A stretch of 64,000 nucleotides of DNA, from contig PQWQ01000006.1 of NCBI GenBank assembly GCA_002943765.1, positions 2,542,001-2,606,000 on the forward strand, in the 5' to 3' direction. Position 1 is the stretch's first letter. Each line of letters opens with the position of its first letter. A program made the position numbers and the translations under genes. This DNA comes from Psoroptes ovis. Taxonomy: Eukaryota > Arthropoda > Arachnida > Sarcoptiformes > Psoroptidae. This document shows, piece after piece, positions 1 through 11,971 of this stretch. Under the pieces are notes generated by a model. The model made no database searches and was not told the origin of the DNA. It worked only from the letters and a program-made list of their open reading frames with translations.

Positions 1-1745
1 CATTTTCATTGCATAATAATCACCACATTTATATGAAGCTGCTCCAGAATTTATGCAACGATACATGGCTGCTTTCAATTGTAGCACTTTATCGAACCAT
101 TTTTGTTGTACATATGAAGGCTGTCGAGATCCACAAAAATTCTCGGTGATTTTTTCGCATAATGTATCGATGAATTGTGGCTTAATACTAATTAATATGT
201 CCCAATAATCATTTCCAGAGATCAATGCATATTCTAGCATTAATTGTGCGAAATTGAGACTCATTTGATTACATGGTTCAATCATAGGAGATAAGCGAAA
301 ATAATGTAATTGTGAGAATGAATCAATGGCTACCATGCCACAACTGCTCCATGTTAAGCGCATATCTCGGATAATTGATAATTTTTCTGAAATTAATTCT
401 TCTTGTAGAAATTTTCGATTGATATTTCCTTTGTTATCCATAGTTGAATGATTCGTAGATGATGTTAAATCAACAGTCACCAGTGATTGAAGATTTTGAC
501 GATACAAACACTTAATTGTTTTATCAGTGTAAGCAACCATTATGTAAGATAAAGGCGGATTTGTTTCGAACAATAATGATGCTGGCGTCGATAATGCTGA
601 TACATAATGGGATGATGTGATATTCGTATTGAATTGCCATCGTTGTTCAGTTATGTTTGATTGAATTTGATCCGTTTTCTTCAAATTTTTAATAGCATTA
701 CAAAACGTTAAAGGCACGTTGCATAATTCCCATAATTCAATGATTGAACCATTTTTACCAGATGCTGCAACAACAGCAGCATCAGGACATTCACGGACTA
801 TGAATTTCAATTTGCTGACAATCGGATATGCATTAGATGATTGATCAGAAGAATTCAAAAGTGCACAATTCATGCTAAAACTCTCATGTGATTGGCAATT
901 GATTTTCAATTTTTGTGTTTGATTTTCAATCAAATTCAATGATACTGTAATCGTATAACAGTGGATTGGCATTCTAAAATTATCATTAGAAGTCATAACA
1001 AGAAATGATCCATTTTTCATATAAGCAATATCGATTTGTTCAATATTTGAGCGATTTTTATTCAATATGCAATAATCTTGTAATATTTTTCCATCAAAAC
1101 CGAATAGATGAGCATATACAAAACCACTGCCAGTAATACAGAGATAGCCATCATTATGCTTATTGCCAAACTGAACAACGGACGCTTTTAATCGATCATA
1201 ATTGAATTTTTCTTGATATTGAACATCGAGATCTTTTTTATCATAATTGACCATAATTTTTTGTCCAGAATGGAACCAAATGCCAGCAATGATTCGTTCG
1301 CCAGAAAAACAACATGAATGATGATCTAAACGTTGCCAATCTGAAAGTAAAAAATCGCGCATTGACCATACTTCGATGTTACCCATATCATCACCTATCA
1401 ATAATCTAGTACCTTTATTATCCCATTCTAACACAGTAATATTTTCATCATGATCTTTGATACGATAAGGATGATATGGTAAATTCAAATCTACGACATA
1501 GATTCTAGTTTTGAGCAATTTATTTTCATCATCACAATCATTGTCAAGTAGATTGAAATTTGATGTGAATGCTAATACATTATCATTTGACAGTGAAGAA
1601 ATTACATTTGAAGCGCTAAGAAACAAAGAAAAATCATTCAGAATTGAATCGATTGTAATAATATGTCCAGTAATTACCCATCTTCAAGAAAATGTCTTTG
1701 ATATGGATCAACATCATAACCTAAAACCGAGTAAATATGATCCAT
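1..1745 (-). CDS. MED16: Mediator complex subunit 16, 5' part (partial)
   Basis: This gene encodes a tail-module subunit of Mediator, the nuclear coactivator linking activators to RNA polymerase II. Two exons are visible: 1745-1678 and 1615 down to the window edge, with a 62-bp GT-AG intron (1677-1616) ending in a good pyrimidine tract. The 561 visible residues start MDHIYSVLGY. They carry the WD-type propeller expected of MED16, with a VLEWDNKGTRLLIGDDMGN segment near residue 75 that matches the family's CLEWDQSGSRLL region. Near the edge, a segment containing LEYALISGNDYWDIL matches the family's LEYCMVTGYDWWDIL. The C-terminal part, including the expected cysteine-rich tail, lies outside the window. 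The start was chosen because it joins in frame and resembles the MDLAYV start of the vertebrate protein. Lunapark starts 456 bp away on the other strand. Confidence 0.9.
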
Positions 1746-2201
1746 TTTGATAAATGAATATTGAATCTTCAAGAATTCATGTTGGAAAAAAATGAATCAA
1801 ATTATCGATATGATTCATCTATTTCTACTTCAATAGTCAAACTGGATCGAAATAGAATTTTTCACTGATGATTTTTTTTTTGTTTTCTGGACGAACATAA
1901 ACAATGCATAAACTAAATCTAATTTCATTTCAAAAAGACTAAAATATTTATCATAAATTCATATACGCTTGGCTAAATTTAGCTGAAAACAAAATAGAAA
2001 AAAATAAATTATTAGCATTTTTGATAAATTTTTTTCCTCTTCTTTTGTATATGGTTCATTTCCTTGACATTTATTGTCGACGTTTGTCATTTTTTTCTAA
2101 ATTCTTACGAATACTTGAATGCTTGGTTAAAATTTTCACTAATGAAATTATAAATCAGAGAATCTGATCTTTGATTTTAAATCTATTGTTTTCAATAGAA
2201 A
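1746..2201. promoter_or_regulatory. Shared divergent promoter region, MED16 / Lunapark
   Basis: These 456 bp separate the start codons of two head-to-head genes and must hold both 5' UTRs and both promoters. The stretch is AT-rich with T and A tracts. No TATA box or initiator can be assigned with confidence by eye. The bidirectional role is inferred from gene arrangement only. Confidence 0.5.
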
Positions 2202-3619
2202 ATGGGCAATATACTTTATGGGGTATGTATCTGGCTATTATATTGGCTTTTTAAATTTTGTGTTAATTCATTGTTTTGATTTTGTTAATTTCATCCGATA
2301 GAAAAAGAAAATAAATTCAAAAGAACAATTGGAAGCAATACAAGAGGAAATCAATCGATTAGATGCATATAAATCAAAATCTTTTATAAGAGAAAAAAAT
2401 TCTTTAGAACTCATTTATATCATATTTATTTTAATCTATACAATTGGTTTAGCATATATCTACTTTATATTTGACAAAAATAATCAAACGGTGATACTCT
2501 ATTCATTATTATTCATCATATCTTTACCTGTGGTGTAAGTTTTATCGCTTTTGATGATTACTTTATCATTATCATTTATTCATTTATAATTTAATTTTAA
2601 ATAGCGTCTATTTAATAAGAAAATATCTGCACTTTTATTTTAAATGGATCAGTGAAAATACCAATGTGCGTTTGATCGAATTATTAAAGGAGAAAAAACG
2701 AATATTATCAAAAGTACAAGAAACAGAAACATTCAATGATGCCAAAAGTATTCTTGAAAAATATGATCCATCTTTATTAAGAAATCTTTCACTATCTCTG
2801 AATAATTTATCACAAATCGATGCGACACCAACTCGTGACCGCAGAACCAGCACGTTCAGTCATCAGCAGCAACAGCAAATTAACAGTAATAATAGCAGAC
2901 AATCACCACGTAATCGTTTATCTGGTCGATCATTACCACCGCAAACTTATCGAAATTATATGACTTTGAATAACAACAGTAATCATCAGCAACAACAACA
3001 ACGAATAGATTATGCTGCATCACCGAATCCAACTGCAGCAACTACCATTGGATATGGACAGCGTACAATAAAGCCAATATTGCCACAAAATCGAAGTACA
3101 ATAGAAAAAGTAATTGATTATATGTTCAATGATGGCCCTAATAATCGTTATGCATTAATTTGTCATCATTGTTATTCACATAATGGAATGGCATTACCAG
3201 AAGAATTCGAATATATTGCGTACATATGTGCGTATTGCGGAACATTTAATCCATCTCGTAAAATTCGTCCGACAGCACCAAAAGTTATTCAACAGGCAAT
3301 CGAAGCTGCACCAACATCATCAGCAACAAAAACTTCACAATCAGATAGCACAAATGAAAATTTAAAAATATTTGAATTATCGACTGAACTTAATAAAACA
3401 GTACGTATGGAATATCGAATTAAAAATTATTTAATTTTCAATTTCATCAAAATTTAGAGCACACCGCATGTTCAAGAGCCAGATGATGATAAAAATGAAA
3501 ATGAAACTAAAACTACTGATGTTGATAAAACTATTGAAACTGAAGAACAAACCAAGACAAACTTACATAAGATTGATGAAAAAATTCGTTCAATTGATTC
3601 ATCAAGTGATGAAGAATGA
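2202..3619 (+). CDS. Lnpk: Lunapark, ER three-way-junction protein
   Basis: Lunapark is a double-spanning ER membrane protein that stabilises three-way junctions of the tubular ER network. Four exons join in frame: 2202-2222, 2302-2534, 2605-3400 and 3458-3619, with 79, 70 and 57 bp introns, giving 403 residues. The protein starts MGNILYG, the glycine-2 context typical of N-myristoylated Lunapark. A short coiled segment (QLEAIQEEINRLDAYK) precedes two hydrophobic hairpin segments at about residues 45-90, and a second coiled segment follows. After a Gln/Asn-rich linker comes the signature zinc finger at about 270-305, with a CHHC pair, the SHNGMALPEEFEYIA core and a CAYC pair followed by NPSRK. 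The tail is acidic and ends SSDEE. It faces MED16 head-to-head and the bZIP gene tail-to-tail. Identification is firm. Confidence 0.95.
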
Positions 3620-3753
3620 TAACAATATTCAAAGCAATAACATGATTTGAATTGAATTTGTATAGAAAACAAATTTCTTGAATTTTATTTATATTTTTAT
3701 TATTGTTTATTTTCTCATTAAACAAACATACGAATTTCAATTTTCTAAATCAT

Positions 3754-3759
3754 AATAAA
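3754..3759 (+). terminator. Likely polyadenylation signal of Lunapark
   Basis: A canonical AATAAA lies about 135 bp past the Lunapark stop and before the signal of the convergent bZIP gene. Chance occurrence is common in DNA this AT-rich. Confidence 0.45.
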
Positions 3760-3898
3760 AATTAAATTCTCTCAAAGATTTGATTAAAATTTGAAATAAT
3801 AGCAACAATGATAACTTAAAAATTCCATTACGAATGATTAAAAATGAATATTTGAAAAATAGACATGAATTATGTGATGATTGTTGAATGTAGTCAGA

Positions 3899-3904
3899 TT
3901 TATT
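3899..3904 (-). terminator. Likely polyadenylation signal of the bZIP gene
   Basis: On the minus strand this reads AATAAA, about 127 bp past the bZIP stop codon. With the Lunapark signal at 3754 it leaves the two convergent transcripts nearly abutting. Supported by position and motif only. Confidence 0.45.
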
Positions 3905-4030
3905 ACATAAATAATGAACAACAACAAAAGAAATGTTTTAGCTAATCATTATTCAATTAAGAAGTGAGATGCAATGTGAAATGTGAATTTATAAACATTA
4001 AGTGTATTTGGTTAAGTGAATTTGACAAAA

Positions 4031-4654
4031 TTATTGCGAAGATGCAATATCACTATCGATGTCAAATGAATAATTTGAACATTGTGATTGTGCTGGACTT
4101 GACATTTCGTTTTTTGATATTGTAGTTATTTTCATATCCAGCATTTTAGATTCTATTCGATCAATTTCATTGAGTGCTAATGATTTTTCATTATCAAGGG
4201 CATGTTTGTGATTTAATAATTGTTTCTGTTCAATCGTTAACTTTTGTAATAGATTTTTAATTTTTTGTCGGCTGCGTGCTGCTGATTCACGATTTTTGAG
4301 CCGTCTTGTTTGAGTGCGATCATCATTACTATTTGTATAATTAGTAAAGGCTGAATTTGGTGATGATTGAAAACAATTATTGTAATTATCATTAGTCTTG
4401 ATTAAAGAAGATGGTTGAGTTTTCAAATCAAAATTAAAAATAACATCATCATATGCGCCATAAGTTGGCGATGATGTATTCGACACTGAATGAACAAATC
4501 TAGCTGGTGAATCATTAAATGATGATGATGAACCTTGCGATGATGGATAATCATAAATATCTTGGGGCAAACGATAATTATTGTTATTATTATTCAAATC
4601 CATATTATTGATATTTATTTGATTGTTATTATCATCATTAATATTTGGATCCAT
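4031..4654 (-). CDS. Small bZIP transcription factor, subfamily unassigned
   Basis: This is a single-exon reading frame of 207 residues starting MDPNINDDNNN. The first two thirds are Asn, Ser and Asp-rich and look disordered. Near residues 120-140 is a basic region with RRLKNRESAARSRQK, which carries the N-x7-R spacing that bZIP proteins use to contact DNA. A leucine-repeat coiled coil follows to about residue 175 for dimerisation. It is expected to act in the nucleus. The basic region is clear, but the zipper is short and I cannot place it in the CREB, ATF, XBP or C/EBP groups. I chose the ATG at 4654 because the frame is open only a little further upstream without another ATG. A TTTTATTTTAG acceptor-like site near 4727 suggests a 5' noncoding exon. 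It is convergent with Lunapark. Confidence 0.8.
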   Translation of the reverse strand: MDPNINDDNNNQININNMDLNNNNNNYRLPQDIYDYPSSQGSSSSFNDSPARFVHSVSNTSSPTYGAYDDVIFNFDLKTQPSSLIKTNDNYNNCFQSSPNSAFTNYTNSNDDRTQTRRLKNRESAARSRQKIKNLLQKLTIEQKQLLNHKHALDNEKSLALNEIDRIESKMLDMKITTISKNEMSSPAQSQCSNYSFDIDSDIASSQ

Positions 4655-7600
4655 ATTATCAATTATCAATTTATTTTGTTATCATTTTTAATGGACAGGA
4701 AAAAATAGACATGATTTTTGTTTACCTAAAATAAAAATGGAAAAAAATGAGCAATGAAATCACATTGTTCGTATCACAATGGGAAAAAAAGACAATTGTA
4801 GAATAATAGATTCACAAAAGGGAACATACGATTGCACTATGAATCAACGATAAAGATTCAACTGATTATTTTTTTCGAATCGTTATCGCGATGCATATTT
4901 GAATTAGTGTAAAATTTGAAAATTTTTACTATTTCAACATGAAATGGCCTGAAAAATATAATTGCAACTATTTTGCCCTAATTCGATAGCTTCTCATCAT
5001 CAATCATTAACAGATGGCGCACATTTTTCTGTTTTGAAAATCTCAAATTTTTTGAATTTCATATCTTTTTTGTATCTTATTAATCGCAAAAATGAAAAAT
5101 TCATATCAAACAAACACGAATTTTGATGAATTTTTTGAATTTCATCCATCTACGATATTTTGGCATATCATTTGGAATTTCATTGATTGAAAATTTATAT
5201 ATTTTTCATCATCATATTCCGGTTCAACAATATACATTAATATTTTTATAATTTCATTTCATTTCAATTCATTTCTGACAAAGACTTTATCCATTTCAAA
5301 TTATTACTATCGAAACAATAATTGAAAGAATAAAATTTTTATATATTTTTAGTTTTTTCGTTGTATTCGTACATGTGTTTGTGTTACGCTGAATGTATGC
5401 GCTGTTTATGATGGCCAAAATATAAAAATAAGAAGAAATGAAATGAAAAAAAAAACTAATCCATCATTTATAGGCGACAGTATGACTGTGTTTGTATGTG
5501 TGTGTGTGTATTGTTGAAAATAATAATACCGAATGTGAATATGAAAGACTAAGGAGAAAAAATCTAAAATTTGTATGTCAGATGCAGCAACAGCATCAAC
5601 AACAGCAGCAGTGGTGGCGGTGGAGAATGAACTATGATGGTAAGAAATAATACAAATAATAATAATAATAATGATAATAATAAAAATATCTAATGCAGGT
5701 GCTGTGCTCAAATGTGCTGATGTTCACGATGTTGATCATGGTTATGATTTGGCCTCGAAAAAACAAAGCAAATCAAACATGGCCAAATTGTGTTCAATCC
5801 GAACAAGAAGAAGAGGAATGCAATAAAATCCTATGATTCGACAATGATCAACGATTCTCAAACACCGCTGCAGATCTGTACTTTATGTTGACGAATTGTT
5901 CCAAAAATAGATGAATAAATGAATGAAATGAAATCAAATGAAATTCTGAATACTGTCATCATCGTCGAACTGTTCACTCCCGAATGATGGAATAATAATT
6001 CCCCTTTACATCCAAAAGAGAAGGGATAAATTTTTCTATTTTTTGAATTTTGACAGATTTCATACATGAAAATCATCGTTCATATTGGAATTGTATTGAA
6101 TCACAATGAATACAACAACAGCGGCAACTGCATAAAAATTTTTTTCATCCACAAAAAAAATGGAAAAAAGATGAAAATTTCATATTTTTCATCATCATCA
6201 ATCAGTCATTCAATTGAGCTTGTGATAATATGATCATCATCATCATAAACTATTGATTTTTTTTCGAAAAAAAATTTTTTAACGACATCAAAACATTGTT
6301 ATTGTATTGAATTATCTCATATTTATTTTGTCATTAATTCGGAATATGGGAATTTGATTTACAGAATATTGAATTTTCATTGAAAATTGAAATTCGTCTT
6401 TATTGCTTGAGGGATATCAATGAAATAATAATCGAACGAATCCATGAAGACAAGTCAATTTATTAGATGACATTGACGACTTGATTTTTGTAGAATTGTG
6501 AAGGAATGTTTTTCAATTCTTGAAAATTTCCATTTTTCTAGCATGAAATGCATTCAGATTTTCATTATTTTGTTTGACTGAATTTAAGTAATGAAGCCAT
6601 TCTGCTGTATGAATAAGTTAATCAAAGTGTTGTCAATTTTTTTCCATTGAAATTTTCCCATTGACAGCGCGATCAAAGTCAAATGAAATCCTTTTATACC
6701 GAGCAGAATATGATCATCATTAAGTCAAAAATCTGTCAAAATTTTCTTCATTTTGAATATACGAACGATCGAATTGACATTTTTCGACAGATTTTCTTTG
6801 TTTCTTTCGAAATAGAATGAGAATATTTTAAAAAATTAAAAATTATGCGATCCAAAATATGAAGACGAGTCAATCCAGCAAAAATGACAAAAAATGAAAG
6901 AAAACGAAAAAACAATCTGCATAATTTGACAGGTATTATTCTGATCATTGAGTTTCATTTTCATTATCATTGATTTTGAATAATAATTTTGTATTTCAGT
7001 TGATTGACAATGTCACACGTTTCATTTTCATTTTTTTCTACTTTTCAATTTCAATTTTCCCATTTTTTTCTTTCAAATCATTTTGTCTAAATGGCAAATT
7101 GGTGTCATCATCATTTTTCTTTTTTTGCAATGACAAATCATTTTAAATCAAAATGCAATGTGAAAATCAGTCAATTGAAATTGCTCAAAAAACGAACAAA
7201 ATAGTATGAAAATAACCAAAAAACGAAAATTTGAAATGATCAACGAGTAAATGTCTTTGATAATTGACGTCATTTTATGTCAGTTTATTAATAATTAAAT
7301 TTGATATTATCATAAATGGAGATCGCTGAATGGAAAAGTGAAGCGGCCATTTCGAAATATTACACTCAAAATAAAATGAAACCAGAACCGTTTTGATTTG
7401 TAAAATTCATAAATTCAGCAGCATCAAATACAAATCAAACATTATCATATCGTATCATATCATGAAAATTAAATCGAAAAAATCAAATAATAAACATACG
7501 TTTCAACGAATGGTACCAAAATGAAAAAAAAATATATTCTCAACTCGATGGGAAATTTCGTCAAATTTGATGAAAAGAAAAGCTCCATAGGTTTGTCGAT

Positions 7601-10600
7601 TTTCGTTGTTATTTCACCAAACAACATCAGTTCTCTGTGTTCTATATTTGTTTTCAATGATTTTCTCCATGATTTTCCATGATGGGCAACGAAACGAATG
7701 AATGAAAATATGGAAAAACAAAAAAAATTTGAATATAATGTCTAAGCCATATTATTATTATCGTTATTATTATTAGTTGTATTGGAAATAACGAATGACG
7801 ACCAAAAAATTTTCAAACTATTATCATTATTATTTGTTTTGATTTTGGTGACATTGATGAATCACCCGAAACCCAATGAAAAAAATATAAAAATGGAAAA
7901 ATTTTTATTTTCCAATTTCTTGTTTTGTATGTATTGTGAATTTAGATTTTCATTATTATTTTCATGATTATTATTATTAGAGTTTTAGACTTAAGAGTTT
8001 CATTATTATTATATTATTATGATTGTAATATTTTCAAATTTCTGATTTCTGATAAATGAAATGAATTTTACTTCAAAAGTAAAATATGAAAAATGTGTGC
8101 AAGTGTTTATTAGACCAAACAAAATTTTGAATTTATTCAAAAAAAATTTGGTTCTGAAAATATTTTTTTCAACGTTGCAAATGATGATGATAATTGGCGG
8201 TCATATTTCTGTTCGCCCATATTCATTATTGATATCAGTTTATTTTCCTTCGAAAAATCTTTCATTTTTTGTTCATTTATTTTTAATCATAATGGCAATC
8301 AACGGTAGCCATTTTTTTGGCCGATAATATATTGAATATTGAATGAAAAAATAATCAAAAAATAATAATAATAATATCCGTAAGCATCTTTAGTAATAAA
8401 TAATAATAATCATTTGAATGATTGTCAGATTATTTTTGTTATATATTGAAAGAAAGTATACAAAAGCAGAGAGATGATGAAGATAAAATTAATAAGATTT
8501 TCTTCTTTTTCTTCTCTTTGAAATATCCAAGAAAATAATGATAAAATAAGATGGAAAATGAAATAAAATATTGAAGAAGAAATCCTTCCAAGATGGTCAA
8601 TTTTAATTATTATTAAATTTGCTAAAATCAATCAAAGTCAATAAAAAAACTATATTATTGATTCAATGTTTATTTATTTATTTTTCATTTATATTTGCAT
8701 CAAATTTTATTAGAAATATGTTTTTCTGCGTGAAACATAGTTTTCTATGAAATATAAAATAAAATTAATCACAGAAGTTGAGGTATTGAAAGATATCTGT
8801 GTTATGTGCGGTTTCTATGCGAATCTAATGCATTAACGATCGACAAAGGTCTAGGTTGATGCATTCTATGAACATCGATCATGGTTTATCATTACTATGA
8901 CGATAATGAAATGAAGCAAAATGATGAAATTTGATATTGAAATTTTTTTGCGTTGAAAAAAAATGAAATCAAATAAAATAATTTAAAATAATCAAATTAA
9001 TTATTTAATCTTGTTCGAGATGATGATGATGGTCAACAGAACTCGAAAAAAACCATGCGAGCCACAAGGGACGCGCTGTGTATCGTCGATCGATATAACC
9101 ATAGATCATTTATCATTTATTATTGATTCTGCGAGTCATTTTCATGTTTAATTTTGGTGAATTATTTGAAAAAATGAAAATATTTCCCATTATTCATTTC
9201 ATTGAGTTTCGAGTTTTTATTTTATTTTTTAAACAAAAACTCACAAATCATTTATTCATCACCAAAGCATCTGGTGAAAGCGTTTCAAAGCGCTTCAAAT
9301 GTATTTGTTCATTTCGAACATTTTCATTCTGAATCCGCCATGACATTTATTTGATTCGACAAATACACCTGGTTCCTGGAGCGAACATCGTAGTGCTCAA
9401 TCTATCTTTTATCGCATTCCAAAATCAATGAAAATTTCATAATTTTTTCTGGCTCTCGATGAAAATCTAAAATAAAGGAAATTTTAACTTTTTCAAATAA
9501 ACAAAAAATAAACAGGTTGAAAAAATGATGAATACAAGAATGAATAAGTCAAGCAACGGAACACCAAAGCACTGATTCAAAATATTTAAATTCATTTCAA
9601 GAATGTTTGTTTTAGATTCAATCTATTTATTTTGAAGTAAAAAATGGAAAATATCACAAAATAAATAAATGAAAAATGAATAAAACAATTTACATTTTTT
9701 GTTTAATTTTGTATTCTGTTGTTGTCTGTTTGTTCCAAACAATCGACAAATAGACAAATGAAAAATGAAAAAAACAAACATTTTCAAAACAATAATGATT
9801 ATCAATGATGATGATGATGATGATAAAATATGATTAGTGCATATTTAGTTTGGACTAAATGTTATATTGTTGCAAATTTTATTCGCAAAAATTATTCGAG
9901 AAAAAATAGAACAAAATTCAAATCACGTATCCATTTCGCTTGATTATTTTATGAATATCATTTGAGACTGCTACTATTTGATACAATAATCAATTGGTCA
10001 TTTTTTTTTATTATTTGTATCATCATCATAAAATGCATCATAATCGTTCCATCATCAAATGAAATCAAATTAATATTCAAATCATAATTTATGATAAATT
10101 TTTATGATAATTATTTATGAATGAATGTAAAAAAGGCGAAAATTTGTTTGTTTTATAATTTAGCTCCATTATTGTTATTATTATTTAGTTTTCTATTATT
10201 CTATGGTCCACGCAAATAAAGCAAATTGAAGCATTGAATTCATTGTTTTCCATAACATAATGCTGAATTAATTAATGATCGAAATAAACGCTAATTATTA
10301 CATAATCTTTTAATTATAGACAAAGGTTCAAAGGTTTCAAAAAACTTCCAAAATTTCAAAGCATTTTCCGTAGGTTTCAAATCATGAATCTATAAATGAA
10401 CAATGGAAATTGAATTGTATTTGAATACATTTGATGATAATGATGAATACCTTTTCATTGGAAACAAAAAAAATGTTTCACGGAAATTTTTTCTCCTATT
10501 TTTTCCCTTTGCATTCATTTCAAAGTTTGACATTTTTCAAATTGGATATCCGTTGCCGTGTGTGTGCATGTTTGTGTTTATGTTTGCAAATGTTTGTGCT

Positions 10601-10764
10601 TGTCAAATATCTGTGTATTCTACCATTTTGGGGCTAAAGTAATCTACGAAAAAAGAATATGGAAAAATTGAAAAGTTGAATTGAATGACATTTTTCGTTC
10701 ATTTTTTAAATATTTGCACAAACATTTGTTTGAATTGCATTATTTTCATTGTTATTTCAAATTT

Positions 10765-10796
<32 letters not shown>

Positions 10797-11884
10797 GAAG
10801 CCCAACCATAACTAAACAGCAACAACATTCAACATTGTCATGTGTTTTTGAATGGAAAATTTGAAGTTTTTTTTTTGTAAAATTGAAATTACAAATGAAC
10901 GAAAATTGTTTTATTCCATTTCACAATTGTAATGCTGAAACCATTGCACCAATAAGAAAAACACTGCCAAAACTACAAATGAAATCCTGTTGAAAATTGT
11001 ATTATTTCATTTGATGCAATTTTTCATTTAATAAATAAATATAGACTCAAAAAATAAATGAATGAATAGGTTCTAACTATAGGATCCTTGAATTTTATCA
11101 TTTTGAATTCAATTTCAAATTTTTTGTTCAAAAAAATGCTGAACGAACAATCGAGCAAACAGCAAACATAAAGCAAGCTAGAGCAGCCACGGAGCTAAAC
11201 GAGTGCAAAGAAACGAATTAACGAATTGAAATCTTTGAAAGTTCGTGTCTTGTGTGATGCTGTTGTCGCTGTCACTGTTGATGTTGTTTCTATGGAATGT
11301 TGCTGATTAAGAAAATGGCTTCAAAAATTTACGAGGGAAATAAAGAAAAGATAAAAATTTCGTGACTCTTCCATTGTAAAAATTCATGAAAATAGGCGAT
11401 TTTTTCTGTTTTGTTTCGTATTTCATTTGAAATTTATTCTTTGAAATGAAATAAATTCAAAAATCAAAAATATTTTCTAGTATTTCGTGCGAACCGAATA
11501 ATGATAATAGTTTCAAAAAAACGACTGAAGCGAAACCAAATTAGAAATTGGCCATCAAAGAAATATAAATCCAAGTAAACATGGTTATAGTTTGAAAAAC
11601 GTAAATATAAAATGAAACAAGATAAGATGATAATAACAATGGTAAAATGATGAAGATGATGATGGTGATCATAATCATATGAATCAATGATAATCAACAT
11701 AGACATCAGCTGCAACAACAGCAGCACCAAAATGAAAATCAATGGATTCTCTTCATGATCGTCTTTGTCGAAGAATTTGTGTGTATAATTTTATAAGAAT
11801 TTCTTCGATACTGTCTACAATCAACTATATGGCGGATAATTAATACTTTGAGTTGATATTTTTACCATGAAAATATATTCCAAG
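4655..11884. other. AT-rich intergenic region, no gene seen
   Basis: I see no supported gene. Open frames here are short and rich in Phe, Ile, Lys and Asn, as expected from AT-rich noise. The stretch holds a T28 tract at 10769-10796, small ATT/GAT repeats, and an AGATGGCGC motif at 5012-5020 upstream of the bZIP gene. Slightly less AT-rich patches near 8.8-9.1 and 9.35-9.42 kb have no recognised identity. Confidence 0.5.
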
Positions 11885-11971
11885 TATTATGTTGTCCCAT
11901 AAGTTCTTGCCGTTTTTCGAATGAAAAAAAACTTGGCAAAAAATGGCAAGAACTTATGGGACAACCCAATA
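11885..11971. mobile_element. Mariner-like fold-back element (short MITE)
   Basis: Two 33-bp arms, 11885-11917 and 11939-11971, are inverted copies with three mismatches around a loop of about 21 bp. The arms carry GTCCCATAAGTTCTTGCC, which resembles the terminal repeats of mariner transposons, and the outer ends sit at TA dinucleotides as expected for mariner insertion. There is no room for a transposase, so this would be a non-autonomous remnant. A hairpin RNA is the alternative. Assignment to mariner rests on remembered consensus and was not searched. Confidence 0.65.

Noticed and set aside
1511..1750. 79-codon plus-strand frame opposite MED16
   Set aside because: It is antisense to MED16 exons 1-2, where the minus-strand frame matches the family.
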